DNA from: Neobacillus sp. FSL H8-0543
Lineage (GTDB): Bacteria; Bacillota; Bacilli; Bacillales; Cytobacillaceae
Assembly: GCF_038592905.1 (NCBI RefSeq)
Contig: NZ_CP151943.1
Coordinates: 3,174,501-3,238,500 of the forward strand
Length of the DNA: 64,000 nt
Reading direction: 5' to 3'
The notes below the pieces were generated by a model. It saw nothing but the letters and a program-made list of their open reading frames with translations, made no database searches and had not been told where the DNA came from. Within the stretch, counting starts at the first letter, position 1, and the number at the start of each line of letters is the position of its first letter. Below are positions 45,190-54,558 of this stretch, one piece after another. The position numbers and the translations under genes were made by a program.

Positions 45190-45903
45190 ATGGACATCTT
45201 ATTAAAATCAATTTTTGCAGGTCAACCGAAAACAGTTGGCTCTAAAATGGCAGCAAATCTAATGGAGCGTGAATGGACGAGCGGGATTTTTAAAGAACCG
45301 GTTCAAGGCTCTATCTGGGTCGGGAAAACAGGGTTAACAGGGGACGGACAAGCAGATTTGGAACATCATGGCGGACTTGAAAAGGCTGTATTTGCATATT
45401 CATTTGAACATTATACCTATTGGCAAAAGGAACTCGGAAATTCCCATATCGCTGAAGGGGGGATGGGTGAAAATTTTGTTATGGAACATTTAACAGAGGA
45501 AATGGTTTCGATTGGCGATACCTTTCAAATTGGCGAGGCTGTTGTTCAAGTTTCACAGCCAAGACAACCCTGCTGGAAACCAGCACGAAGATTTAAAACC
45601 AAAAACTTAGCATTGTTAATACAAAATACAGGTAGAACGGGCTGGTATTTTCGCGTACTAAAAGAGGGATATGTAGAAGAGGGCCAATCGTTTATGCTAA
45701 TTGATCGTCCCTATCCACATTGGACCATTGAACAAGTCAATAACATTCTACATGCGGAGAAACAAAATATAGAAGAGTTGAAGAAATTAGCCAATTGTGA
45801 ATTACTTGCACCAAAAATGAGAACCACTTTAGAAACCCGAATCCTGACAAAGGAAAAAACTAATATCAGAGATCGAGTGTTTGGGCCAAATGAAATTAAT
45901 TAA
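45190..45903 (+). CDS. MOSC domain protein, YiiM-like
   Basis: 237 residues. The MOSC fold is clear: SIWVGKTGLTGDGQADLEHHGGLEKAVFAYSFEHY, GGMGENFVME, and QPRQPCWKPARRF with the conserved cysteine expected to hold a molybdenum-cofactor sulfur. YiiM-type proteins detoxify N-hydroxylated base analogues using molybdenum cofactor. ATG 45190 follows TTGGGGGAAA. It is flanked on both sides by 52-bp tandem repeats. Confidence 0.88.
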   Translation: MDILLKSIFAGQPKTVGSKMAANLMEREWTSGIFKEPVQGSIWVGKTGLTGDGQADLEHHGGLEKAVFAYSFEHYTYWQKELGNSHIAEGGMGENFVMEHLTEEMVSIGDTFQIGEAVVQVSQPRQPCWKPARRFKTKNLALLIQNTGRTGWYFRVLKEGYVEEGQSFMLIDRPYPHWTIEQVNNILHAEKQNIEELKKLANCELLAPKMRTTLETRILTKEKTNIRDRVFGPNEIN

Positions 45904-45930
45904 AAGAGTTAGCTGGAACCAGGAGTATGA

Positions 45931-45985
45931 AAAATAAACCATCGCGAACAGCGACAGGCACTGATCGCCATGGTTTATTTTTATT
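45931..45985 (+). terminator. Terminator after the MOSC gene
   Basis: AAATAAACCAT pairs with ATGGTTTATTT across a 27-base loop, followed by TTATTAT. The loop includes ACAGGCACT, like part of the dispersed repeat. Confidence 0.65.
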
Positions 45986-45988
45986 ATA

Positions 45989-46714
45989 CAACCCAACAAA
46001 GAAACTAGTGAAATGTATTTAAGGAGCTGTCTTAAGGACAAAACCCAACAAAGAAACTAGTGGACTGTCTTTAAGGAGCTGTCTTAAGGACAAAACCCAA
46101 CAAAGAAACTAGTGAAATGTATTTAAGGAGCTGTCTTAAGGACAAAACCCAACAAAGAAACTAGTGAACTGTCTTAAGGAGCTGTTTTAAGGACAAAACC
46201 CAACAAGGAAACTAGTGGACTGTCTTTAAGGAGCTGTCTTAAGGACAAAACCCAACAAGGAAACTAGTGAAATGTCTTTAAGGAGCTGTTTTAAGGACAA
46301 AACCCAACAAAGAAACTAGTGGACTGTCTTTAAGGAGCTGTCTTAAGGACAAAACCCAACAAGGAAACTAGTGAAATGTCTTTAAGGAGCTCGCTTAAGG
46401 ACAAAACCCAACAAAGAAACTAGTGGACTGTCTTTAAGGAGCTGTCTTAAGGACAAAACCCAACAAAGAAACTAGTGAAATGTCTTTAAGGAGCTCGCTT
46501 AAGGACAAAACCCAACAAAGAAACTAGTGGACTGTCTTTAAGGAGCTGTCTTAAGGACAAAACCCAACAAGGAAACTAGTGGACTGTCTTTAAGGAGCTG
46601 TCTTAAGGACAAAACCCAACAAGGAAACTAGTGGACTGTCTTTAAGGAGCTGTCTTAAGGACAAAACCCAACAAGGAAACTAGTGAACTGTCTTTAAGGA
46701 GCTCGCTTAAGGAT
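45989..46714. repeat. Tandem array B: 52-bp repeat, fourteen copies
   Basis: ACCCAACAA recurs at 45991, 46043, 46095, 46147, 46198, 46250, 46302, 46354, 46406, 46458, 46510, 46562, 46614 and 46666: a 52-base period with one 51. The unit runs ACAAAACCCAACAAAGAAAC, TAGTGGACTGT, CTTTAAGGAGCTGTCTTAAGG. The last part forms a stem CTTTAAGG / TCTTAAGG. Copies differ at a few fixed positions (AAAG/AAGG, GGACTG/GAAATG, CTGTC/CTCGC). It sits between convergent genes and has no spacers. Confidence 0.95.
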
Positions 46715-46780
46715 TGCATTTTTATTTGTTGCGACAAGTAACACAACCCGTTATGGATTTTCTGAGTTTTTTTGCTTCTT

Positions 46781-47146
46781 TTAAAACGGTTCCCTAATAT
46801 GATATCTATGTAGAATTGATTCAATTTTTAACCCTGTACTAATATCGCCTTTTACACGAACCTTCCCGGTCAACAAAGCTAAGGTTCCACTCATTCTTCC
46901 TAAGACAAACCTTTTGAAGCTATCATAAGACAATTGCATCGTAACGTGGGGCGTAGCCGACACACCCTCTTTAATCGTTAGTTTTCCATCCTGGAAGAAA
47001 TGCTGGTAGGTTCCTTTTTCCTCACCGTGAACATCATATTGAACAATAGCGTTAAAGCCGCGAATGGCCCCGGGATTTGTATTGAAGATCTCCTCAATTC
47101 TATCCATTAAGTCTGCTAAAGAATACTCTTTAATTGCTTTTGCCAT
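46781..47146 (-). CDS. SCP2 sterol-binding domain protein
   Basis: 121-residue single-domain SCP2-like protein: YSLADLMDRIEEIFNTNPGAIRGFNAIVQYDVHGEEKGTYQHFFQDGKLTIKEG, then VTMQLSYDSFKRFVLGRMSGTLALLTGKVRVKGDISTGLKIESIL. It should bind lipids or acyl-CoAs in the cytoplasm. The GRMSGTLALLTGKVRVKGD segment is the most conserved signature. Ligand unknown. It is monocistronic, with TAGGAGGAAC before the ATG. Confidence 0.9.
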   Translation of the reverse strand: MAKAIKEYSLADLMDRIEEIFNTNPGAIRGFNAIVQYDVHGEEKGTYQHFFQDGKLTIKEGVSATPHVTMQLSYDSFKRFVLGRMSGTLALLTGKVRVKGDISTGLKIESILHRYHIREPF

Positions 47147-47351
47147 TAGTTGGTTCCTCCTAGGAATTTGTATGAAAGGCCTTACATAGTTTAATAATAC
47201 TAGTTAGGAGGGGGTGGTAATAGTGAAAACTTTCTGAACTTTTTAGTTTCCCCCTTTTTGAGATCGTAAGTGTTGGTAACATGTAGCCATACACGCTTAT
47301 TCAGACATATGATATAATTAGTATAGAAAAAATCCTAGGGGGCGAAGTTAA

Positions 47352-48770
47352 ATGTTCAATGAACTTTGTAAGCCAACTGAAATCACAATAAAAGACAAAA
47401 AGAAGGTTGTAACAGGAAAAGTTGTTCGTGCAGCCATTTTTGCAAGAAGCAAAGTGATTGATGTGATGACAGCAGATAATGAACGATTTTATTTTATATA
47501 TTATAAAAATTCCCTTATATATGGTGAAAAGCTTGAAACCGTGGAAACAGGATCATTTATTTATAACGCATTCAATGAAGGTATTTGTATAGAATCTCCT
47601 CATCCGTTATTAACCGCATTACTCCCCAAATTATCCCTTTCAATACCAAATAAAAATAAAATCTTCGCTCACCTTCAAAATGATTATTCGCTGCGAGAAA
47701 TGGCATATATAGCGACTACACTTGACTCGTTTTTTGAAAAGAATCAGCTGGAACAGGTTATTGAAAAAGTATTTTCTCATTATAGAAGAAGCGGCGAATT
47801 CTATAAATCCTTCCAAATTGCCCGACTTTTATCTGACTTTTCACCTGGATTGAAATCGGCAGCCGACCGTTTAGATTCACTTGAATTCAACTCTTATCAC
47901 AGCTTGTACAGTCCCCCTCATTTACCTTTGCTTCATAAAAAAGATCCACTCTTTGTTGAAATTCATTGCTTCAAGAACCGATCAATACCTGATGAACGAG
48001 TGTTTTTAGAAGATATTCTTACTAAACAGGATCGTTTATTAGTGTTACTGCTTTGGTTGGAAAATGCTAAAAACCTTCAAAATCTAAATTCCATTAAAGA
48101 GATAACAGATATTGCGTTACAGTTTATCACTGTGGAGGAATGGATCCTCCTATTAGGTCAAATAAACATCAATCCATTTCGGGAATTACCTGAGGCAAAA
48201 TCGATTATTGAAAAAATGCTACAAAAAGGAAATTACCAAAATGCGGCTCTACTTTTATTAAATTTCATTGATGATTTACCGCAGTCTTATGATGAAATTC
48301 TCAGAGTTGTATGGGAAAATTCAGATTCGGCGTTTGTAACTGCACACTTAGACCATTTCATAAAATTACTGGGGCAGCTCCCAGGTGGTAAACATCCAGT
48401 GCAAGCTGAACAAAGAATCTCCCAACTTGCGGTTAGCCTGCTTAAAGAACATGACCTTAAAACCGTTCAAGAAAAGCTCTTGCCCATACAGGCGTTGCTT
48501 CCCAATTCAACCGTTATTCGGAAAATAAATGAAATGGTCGAATTGGTAGAGGATCCGGACCGGATGATGGAGCTGGGTGATCTTTATTCCGAATTTAAAC
48601 AATTTGATAAAGCAATCGATTGTTTCTTCTGGGAAATGGAACTTCAACCCCAAGATCCATCACCAGTTAGGAAAATCAGTAAAATGTATCAGAATAAAGG
48701 ACTATTAAGTGAAGCAGCAACCTATCAAAAAATTTATACACAGCTGAAAAGCAATCAGGAAACAGGTTGA
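47352..48770 (+). CDS. TPR-containing uncharacterised protein (472 aa)
   Basis: Soluble 472-residue protein. The first 90 residues form a beta-rich domain (ITIKDKKKVVTGKVVRAAIFARSKVIDVMTADNERFYFIYYKN). The rest is all-helical, ending in tetratricopeptide-like repeats (MMELGDLYSEFKQFDKAIDCFFWEMELQPQDPSPVRKISKMYQNKGLLSEAATYQKIY). No catalytic motif stands out. It is probably a protein-interaction scaffold. GGGGGCGAAG precedes the ATG, and a TATAAT-like element lies near 47312. Confidence 0.8.
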   Translation: MFNELCKPTEITIKDKKKVVTGKVVRAAIFARSKVIDVMTADNERFYFIYYKNSLIYGEKLETVETGSFIYNAFNEGICIESPHPLLTALLPKLSLSIPNKNKIFAHLQNDYSLREMAYIATTLDSFFEKNQLEQVIEKVFSHYRRSGEFYKSFQIARLLSDFSPGLKSAADRLDSLEFNSYHSLYSPPHLPLLHKKDPLFVEIHCFKNRSIPDERVFLEDILTKQDRLLVLLLWLENAKNLQNLNSIKEITDIALQFITVEEWILLLGQININPFRELPEAKSIIEKMLQKGNYQNAALLLLNFIDDLPQSYDEILRVVWENSDSAFVTAHLDHFIKLLGQLPGGKHPVQAEQRISQLAVSLLKEHDLKTVQEKLLPIQALLPNSTVIRKINEMVELVEDPDRMMELGDLYSEFKQFDKAIDCFFWEMELQPQDPSPVRKISKMYQNKGLLSEAATYQKIYTQLKSNQETG

Positions 48771-48807
48771 AGATTCCTGGGAATTCATGAATCAGTATGA
48801 AAGAAAA

Positions 48808-48845
48808 GGGACCTTGCTCGTAATGAGAGCAAGGTTCTTGTTATA
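48808..48845 (+). terminator. Terminator after the TPR gene
   Basis: ACCTTGCTC pairs with GAGCAAGGT, followed by TCTTGTT. Confidence 0.75.
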
Positions 48846-48945
48846 ATAAAGGTAATATTTAGAAAAGCTTATAGATAGGTAATAGGATTAGCTAAAGGAC
48901 TTAAACGAGTGATGAAATTTTTATCGGAGAGGGGTCTAAATTCAG

Positions 48946-49554
48946 ATGTTATCTTTCGAAGAAAAAAAGGCGATTTTTCATTTATTTAAGCTAAAGGAAA
49001 AGAAATTCAGCAATGGAAAAGTTAATTTTCTCTATCCGGATAGTAAGCAAAAGGGACAAGTATTAGCAAAACAATTACAGCCAAGCGGAAACGGCTATGT
49101 AATCGGTAAGTATATGACTAAGGAAGTAAGTAACGAATACAAGGTGGATGCTCGGGGCTGGATTTCAATTAAGGAATTTTCGAATGATGGATTAAAAAAG
49201 GTGATATCTGAAGCGATGACTTCCATGTCTGGAATCACTGCTGCCGAAGACCTCTATATTAAAAAGCAGAAAACAGAGGAGCCACTTGAAAAATTCGTTG
49301 AGCCCCAGAAGTCGATCGAAGCAATTATTGAACCCCAACAGACAAGCGAAACAAAGGATCAATTCGAAAAAGAGACATTTGAAGCAACTAACGATTACAT
49401 AAAACAGGAAGTACTCCCTACAACTATTTGTGGAAACATTGCCTATTCCTATTTAAATAATTGGATGGGATTTACCGTTTCAGTGGTTGACTGCGGATTA
49501 ATGATCTGGAGAATGACGGCAAGGAAATACGGAGTTGTAGGTGGAAAAAGGTAG
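48946..49554 (+). CDS. Uncharacterised protein, 202 aa, possibly frameshifted at the end
   Basis: The first 95 residues (MLSFEEKKAIFHLFKLKEKKFSNGKVNFLYPDSK, LQPSGNGYVIGKYM, DARGWISIKEFSNDGLKKVISEAM) look like a compact domain seen in hypothetical Bacillus proteins. An acidic linker follows. The tail becomes abnormally hydrophobic. A different frame across 49500-49574 reads RINDLENDGKEI and WKKVDENGAN with typical codon use, which suggests a frameshift near 49490. GGAGAGGGG precedes the start. Function unknown. Confidence 0.65.
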   Translation: MLSFEEKKAIFHLFKLKEKKFSNGKVNFLYPDSKQKGQVLAKQLQPSGNGYVIGKYMTKEVSNEYKVDARGWISIKEFSNDGLKKVISEAMTSMSGITAAEDLYIKKQKTEEPLEKFVEPQKSIEAIIEPQQTSETKDQFEKETFEATNDYIKQEVLPTTICGNIAYSYLNNWMGFTVSVVDCGLMIWRMTARKYGVVGGKR

Positions 49555-49765
49555 ATGAGAATGGTGCTAATTAGTTAGGTTTAAAGTTTAGAGTAGAAAA
49601 AGTAGGATTGCGCTTACATTGTAAAAGCATATAAGGTGCAGGATGAGGTCGTCTTAGTGTATGATTAATTATAAGTACACCCTGAAAAATATTATTGAAA
49701 CCTTATTGGGTGTAGAACGTATAAAAAGTGGATAAAAATTTTTAATAGACAGGATGAAGTGAATA

Positions 49766-50050
49766 TTGGGCTCTTTTATTTTACAAATTGGACAGTGGGT
49801 TTATGATGCTTATTATTGGTTAATTTTAATATCAATCTTTGGTTCTTGGTTTCCAAGATTTTCACAATCAAAAATTGGCGAAACCATTAGCAGACTTGTT
49901 GAACCTTACTTAGGAATCTTCAGGAAATTCATCCCGCCTTTTGGTATGATTGACTTTTCACCAATCATCGGTTTAATTGCTTATAGATATTTAGGAGGAT
50001 TTGCTTTAGTAGGTCTTCGTCAACTATTGGACATGACAGGATTAATATAA
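49766..50050 (+). CDS. YggT/YlmG family membrane protein
   Basis: 94 residues with two hydrophobic hairpin segments: YDAYYWLILISIFGSWFPRF and the conserved ETISRLVEPYLGIFRKFIPPFGMIDFSPIIGLIAYRYLGGFALVGLRQLL. The PYL-x-FR-x-IPP-x-G-x-D-x-SPI core is the YggT signature. Relatives (YlmG) in the ftsZ-ylm cluster act in membrane or division-site organisation. This copy is isolated. TTG start after ACAGGATGAAG. Confidence 0.88.
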   Translation: MGSFILQIGQWVYDAYYWLILISIFGSWFPRFSQSKIGETISRLVEPYLGIFRKFIPPFGMIDFSPIIGLIAYRYLGGFALVGLRQLLDMTGLI

Positions 50051-50055
50051 TTTGG

Positions 50056-50088
50056 AAAGGCGAATCTTTCATTAGATTCGCCTTTTTA
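50056..50088 (+). terminator. Terminator after the YggT gene
   Basis: AAAGGCGAATCT pairs with AGATTCGCCTTT, followed by TTATG. Confidence 0.85.
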
Positions 50089-50124
50089 TGTGTGATTTTA
50101 TATATGTTTATAGTCCGTTAGCTG

Positions 50125-51057
50125 TTATTCACCGTATAATAATTGCCATATCTTTGAGAATGTCTCATTCTCCATTTTAAAATAAACATCTAAGTAGCCG
50201 TATCGAATGTAACCGTCCTTGAGTACTACTAGATTTACTTTCGTGCCATCCTTAAGATGAAGCGAGAGCTCTCTGTAGTTTTCGTCATTCCTAAAATCAC
50301 CAAGTTCAGCTTCCACACGTTCGTAGGGATGTGGAACCGTTTCGTTCAGAGCTTCAATAAAGGAATTTAGTAGTTCCTTATCTTTGATTGGATAATAATT
50401 TTCTACGCTATTGTCCCAATCACTAAAATATCTATATTGCGCATGTACAATATTACCGGACAGATGGAGTTTCTCAAAAATATCCTGACCACTATATACC
50501 GTTATACCGTTTAATGCCTCGAATATTTCGGAATGGCCGTCCTGTTCGGAGTAGGTTATGATCCGATAATCCTTGCTATATCCTCTAACCGTATACACAT
50601 CGAGTTCGCCAACGGTTGAGGCGAACTCAACAGCATAGGCATCCTGTGTACTCCATTCATCAATGGTGGACTTTGTTGTTCCAAGTTTCTCTCCTAGCAA
50701 ATCCTTTGCCCGTTCTTCATCAATTTCTGTTGCTGTCTGCGTATATATTTTTCCGTTGAACACAATCAGACCAATCATACTCATGGCTGAGGTGTCCTTA
50801 GGAAGTATTAGTGCTGGAATTTGGATACCGCCATCTTTGGTAACACTGAATGTATTGTTATTTTGTGATGAGTTTTTATAAACAGTATAACTGCCAAAGG
50901 CAATCAGTAAGCTAGCTGCCAATGCGATACCTATTATCCAATTCCTTTTCTTTGTCGGTATTTCAGCTTTCGCCTTTGCAACCCCAAGTTTACTTCTTTT
51001 GGATAACTCTTTTGGAATTTCAATTTTACTTATTTCTTGTTTAATATTATCGCTCAT
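50125..51057 (-). CDS. Anti-sigma factor-like membrane protein (DUF4179/SigV-regulator type)
   Basis: 310 residues. The cytoplasmic amino region (KQEISKIEIPKELSKRSKLGVAKAKAEIPTKKR, residues 4-38) is a short sigma-binding-type helix set. One membrane helix follows (NWIIGIALAASLLIAFGSYTVYK, about 39-61), then a large extracellular beta domain. Its start overlaps the sigma gene's end by 11 bases, so it almost certainly controls that sigma factor. The signal sensed by the extracellular part is unknown. Confidence 0.85.
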   Translation of the reverse strand: MSDNIKQEISKIEIPKELSKRSKLGVAKAKAEIPTKKRNWIIGIALAASLLIAFGSYTVYKNSSQNNNTFSVTKDGGIQIPALILPKDTSAMSMIGLIVFNGKIYTQTATEIDEERAKDLLGEKLGTTKSTIDEWSTQDAYAVEFASTVGELDVYTVRGYSKDYRIITYSEQDGHSEIFEALNGITVYSGQDIFEKLHLSGNIVHAQYRYFSDWDNSVENYYPIKDKELLNSFIEALNETVPHPYERVEAELGDFRNDENYRELSLHLKDGTKVNLVVLKDGYIRYGYLDVYFKMENETFSKIWQLLYGE

Positions 51058-51571
51058 AGCTACCAGCTCCCTTCAAATCTTTACGGAGTTTGTTTAACGC
51101 GCGGTATAAAATGGTTTTTGCTGTACCAAGCGGAATATCTAGTGCTTCCGATACCTCTTTTATTGTCAAACCTTCGTAAAATCTTAAAATAATGACGCCT
51201 TTTTCATACTCTTTTAAGCCATCTATTAAATCCCGCATTGTGATTTCTAAAGCTACATCTTCATCGACTGTTCCTGATACGATGTCATCTAGCTCTGGTT
51301 TCATTTGCACGATATTCGTTTGTTTTCGCAATAAATCGAGGGAACAGTTAATCGCAATACGCAGTAACCAGGTTTTGAAATAGTTAGCGTCTTTGAGGCT
51401 TTTGATAGATTTAAAGGAACGGTAAGCCGTTTCTTGCACCACATCGAGTGCATCACTTTGATTTTTTACATATATAAAAGCGGTGCGATAAATGTCTTGC
51501 TCATATTTCTGAAATAATATTAAAAATGCTTTGTCATTGCCTTTCTGTGCTTTCTTTACTAAAGTCTCCAA
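51047..51571 (-). CDS. ECF-type RNA polymerase sigma factor
   Basis: 174 residues. Region 2 is FLILFQKYEQDIYRTAFIYVKNQSDALDVVQETAYRSFKSIKSL and region 4 is LKEYEKGVIILRFYEGLTIKEVSEALDIPLGTAKTILYRALNKLRKDL. It belongs with the extracytoplasmic-function sigma factors close to SigV/SigW. The TTG at 51571 (METLVKKAQ-like start) lies seven bases after AAAGGGGTG; a GTG at 51592 would give 181 residues but has no site of its own. Cotranscribed with its membrane anti-sigma factor. Confidence 0.9.
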   Translation of the reverse strand: METLVKKAQKGNDKAFLILFQKYEQDIYRTAFIYVKNQSDALDVVQETAYRSFKSIKSLKDANYFKTWLLRIAINCSLDLLRKQTNIVQMKPELDDIVSGTVDEDVALEITMRDLIDGLKEYEKGVIILRFYEGLTIKEVSEALDIPLGTAKTILYRALNKLRKDLKGAGSYER

Positions 51572-51641
51572 CCAATCACACCCCTTTACCACCCTTTATC
51601 TATTAGACGAAGAATTTATTAGTTTGGCTTTCATTTATTCA

Positions 51642-51680
51642 TAAAAAAACATCCTGCATATTCTACAGGATGATTTTTCT
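51642..51680 (-). terminator. Terminator of the gluconate operon
   Basis: CATCCTG pairs with CAGGATG; on the minus strand a T-run (TTTTTTTATG) follows. Confidence 0.75.
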
Positions 51681-51709
51681 TAAATTATAACATTTGGCCA
51701 TAGGCTAAA

Positions 51710-53113
51710 TCATTGCCAATCTGTGTGATAGACTCCTGGCGTATCCTTTCGTTCATACGTATGGGCACCAAAATAGTCACGCTGAGCCTGCAAAAGGTTG
51801 GCAGTAGAATTACCTGTCCGATACCCATCGTAATAAGTGAGTGAAGTAGATAGACATGGAAATGAAATGCCGGAATTAATCCCCTCACAAACTACTTTTC
51901 GTAATCCTAATTGGTATTCTTTAACCTTTTCTGAAAAATAAGGAGCAATTAATAAATTTGCTAAGTCAGATTGTTTGTTATAGGTTTCGCTAATGACATT
52001 TAGAAATTCTGCACGGATGATACAGCCGCCACGGAAAATCAGTGCTATATCCTTTAATGGCAGATTCCAATCATAAAGATCTGAGGATGTTTTATATTGT
52101 GTAAATCCTTGCGCGTAGGCACAAACTTTCCCCATATATAACGCTTGTCTTGTATACTCAATCCACAAATCTTTATCTAAACTTTGCTGTTCCATTTCAG
52201 GACCTGCTAAGATATTTTCGGCATGTAATCGTTCCTCTTTTAGCGATGATATGTAACGGGCAAACAATGATTCTGTAATAATAGAGGAAGGAATACCATT
52301 ATCGATGGCTTGAATGCTCGTCCATTTACCTGTTCCTTTATTCCCTGCTTTATCAAGAATTACATCAATAAGCGGTAATCCAGTTACTTCATCCTTTTTA
52401 CGTAAGATATCTGCCGTGATTTCGATTAGGTAGCTTTTCAATTCTCCTTGATTCCATGTTTCAAAGATATCAGCAATTTCACTCACGGATAAATGTAACT
52501 TTTCTCTTAGAAAAGTATAGGCTTCTGTAATTAGCTGCATATCTGCATACTCGATGCCATTATGGACCATTTTTACAAAGTGCCCAGCACCTTTTGGACC
52601 AATATAAACACAGCAAGGTACATCATCGACTTGAGCGGCAATTTTTGTGAGAATTGGTGCCACTTTATCATATGCTTCTTTGTCCCCGCCTGGCATAATA
52701 GACGGTCCCTCTAAAGCCCCCACTTCTCCACCAGAAACACCAATACCTAAATAGGAAATTCCTTTAGATTTTAATTCATCATACCTGCGTTCTGTATCTC
52801 CGTAATGGGAGTTACCACCGTCCATGATAATATCACCACTCTCAAGAAAAGGTACTAATGAAGCGATCACTGAGTCAATTGCTGCGCCTGCTGTGACCAT
52901 TAGAAAGATCTTTCTTGGTGATTCTAAGGACTGAACAAAGTCTTGAACTTCGTAGTATGGTTTAATAGGTTGTCCATCCACTTTTTCCATAAGTTGATCG
53001 GTTAAATCCCGAGTGTAATTATAGACAGCTACTTTTTCATCCTTACTTGCCATATTTAAAGCGATATTGCTGCCCATGACTCCTAAACCGATAACACCAA
53101 TTGTATTTAACAT
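51710..53113 (-). CDS. gntZ: 6-phosphogluconate dehydrogenase, decarboxylating
   Basis: 467 residues. The Rossmann motif GVIGLGVMGSNIALNMASK is at the start. IIMDGGNSHYGDTERRYDELKSKGISYLGIGVSGGEVGALEGPSIMPGG is the substrate loop, and VHNGIEYADMQLITEAY carries the catalytic lysine-asparagine region. The last part has RGGCIIRAEFLNVI and ANLLQAQRDYFGAHTYER. It oxidises 6-phosphogluconate to ribulose-5-phosphate. As last gene of gntRKPZ it corresponds to B. subtilis gntZ. Confidence 0.96.
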   Translation of the reverse strand: MLNTIGVIGLGVMGSNIALNMASKDEKVAVYNYTRDLTDQLMEKVDGQPIKPYYEVQDFVQSLESPRKIFLMVTAGAAIDSVIASLVPFLESGDIIMDGGNSHYGDTERRYDELKSKGISYLGIGVSGGEVGALEGPSIMPGGDKEAYDKVAPILTKIAAQVDDVPCCVYIGPKGAGHFVKMVHNGIEYADMQLITEAYTFLREKLHLSVSEIADIFETWNQGELKSYLIEITADILRKKDEVTGLPLIDVILDKAGNKGTGKWTSIQAIDNGIPSSIITESLFARYISSLKEERLHAENILAGPEMEQQSLDKDLWIEYTRQALYMGKVCAYAQGFTQYKTSSDLYDWNLPLKDIALIFRGGCIIRAEFLNVISETYNKQSDLANLLIAPYFSEKVKEYQLGLRKVVCEGINSGISFPCLSTSLTYYDGYRTGNSTANLLQAQRDYFGAHTYERKDTPGVYHTDWQ

Positions 53114-53193
53114 CTATATTCCTACTCCTTTTAATTCATATTAATAGGCAAAAAAACCGCCACGAAAGTGTTGGTTTTTCTGCCGGGAAAGGC

Positions 53194-54540
53194 TTATACA
53201 AATATGCTTAGTAATAAAATAAATCCTAATCCAGCTACTGAAATAATCGTTTCAAGTAATGTCCATGTGGCAAAGGTTTCCTTCATGCTTAAACCAAAAT
53301 ATTCTTTAAACATCCAGAATCCTGCATCATTAACATGTGATGCGATTAAACTACCCGCACCTGTTGCAAGTACAACTAAAGCAAGGTTAACATCAGATTG
53401 CCCTAACATTGGAATAACTAAACCTGCAGTTGTTAAAGCCGCAACAGTTGCAGATCCTAACGCAATACGTAAGATAGCCGCAATGATCCAAGCAAGCAAG
53501 ATAGGTGATAATGAGGTCCCTTTGAATAGCTCAGCAACATAGTCACCTACACCGCCAGTGATCAATACTTGTTTGAAGGCTCCGCCTCCACCAATAATTA
53601 AGAGCATCATTCCAATATGCAAAATAGCTGTTGTACAAGAATTCATAATATCTTTCATTGGAATCTTTCTTGCTAATCCCATTGAATAGACTGCAAATAA
53701 TAAGGAAAGCAGCATGGCAGTTCCCGCATCACCAATAAAACGGATAGCTGCTAATAAAGTATTATCCTCAAATCCATTTGTTTTTTGCAATAGAGTAATG
53801 ATTGTAGCAATTGACATTAAAATAACAGGAAGTAAAGCGGTAAATACACTAATTCCAAAACCAGGTGTTTCTTCAAGTTTAAATGATTTTTGTTCACCTA
53901 AAGATGCAATGCTGCCAGTTTTCGTAAAGGATGCAGGTACTAATTTTTTCGCAAGCTTAGTAAATATAGGTCCAGCTAAAATAACTGTTGGAATCGCAAT
54001 AATGAAACCGTAAAGTAAAACCTGACCCAGATCCGCTCCATATTCACCCGCGATAACAGTTGGTCCTGGGTGTGGCGGTAAGAAACCGTGTGTTACAGAT
54101 AATGCTGCTACCATTGGAATACCAAGGTACAAGATCGAAACTTTTAATTCTCTTGAAATCGCAAAGACGATTGGAATTAATAATACTAATCCTACTTCAA
54201 AAAATAACGCGACACCGATAATGAATGAAGCAGCAACAACAGCCCATTGTATATTCTTTTCTCCGAATTTGTTAACAAGAGTCATGGCAATCCGCTGAGC
54301 GCCACCTGAATCAGCGATCAGTTTACCCAACATCGCACCAAGTCCAAAGATTAACGCTAAGTGACCAAGTGTACCGCCTAATCCCATTTCAATCGTTTTG
54401 ACAACTTCCACTAGTGGTATTCCAAGTGCTAACGCAACACCGAATGAAACAATGATTAATGAAACAAAGGTGTTTAATTTTAAACCCATGATTAATACGA
54501 GTAATACTATAATTCCAACAGCTACAATAACTAATGGCAT
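53194..54540 (-). CDS. gntP: Gluconate permease, GntP family
   Basis: 448-residue transporter with about 12 membrane segments. Recognisable stretches are SFGVALALGIPLVEVVKTIEMGLGGTLGHLALIFGLGAMLGKLIADSGGAQRIA, THGFLPPHPGPTVIAGEYGADLGQVLLYG and LRIALGSATVAALTTAGLV. It takes up gluconate with protons. It follows gntK by 18 bases and precedes gntZ. Confidence 0.95.
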   Translation of the reverse strand: MPLVIVAVGIIVLLVLIMGLKLNTFVSLIIVSFGVALALGIPLVEVVKTIEMGLGGTLGHLALIFGLGAMLGKLIADSGGAQRIAMTLVNKFGEKNIQWAVVAASFIIGVALFFEVGLVLLIPIVFAISRELKVSILYLGIPMVAALSVTHGFLPPHPGPTVIAGEYGADLGQVLLYGFIIAIPTVILAGPIFTKLAKKLVPASFTKTGSIASLGEQKSFKLEETPGFGISVFTALLPVILMSIATIITLLQKTNGFEDNTLLAAIRFIGDAGTAMLLSLLFAVYSMGLARKIPMKDIMNSCTTAILHIGMMLLIIGGGGAFKQVLITGGVGDYVAELFKGTSLSPILLAWIIAAILRIALGSATVAALTTAGLVIPMLGQSDVNLALVVLATGAGSLIASHVNDAGFWMFKEYFGLSMKETFATWTLLETIISVAGLGFILLLSIFV

Positions 54541-54558
54541 TTTATTTCCTCCTAAGTT

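Noticed and set aside
45989..46714. CRISPR array
   Set aside because: Units are contiguous and near-identical over their whole 52 bp; there are no unique spacers and no cas genes in the window.
46642..46824. Short minus-strand gene at the right end of array B
   Set aside because: Half of it is repeat sequence whose 52-bp period shifts frame each unit; no ribosome site.
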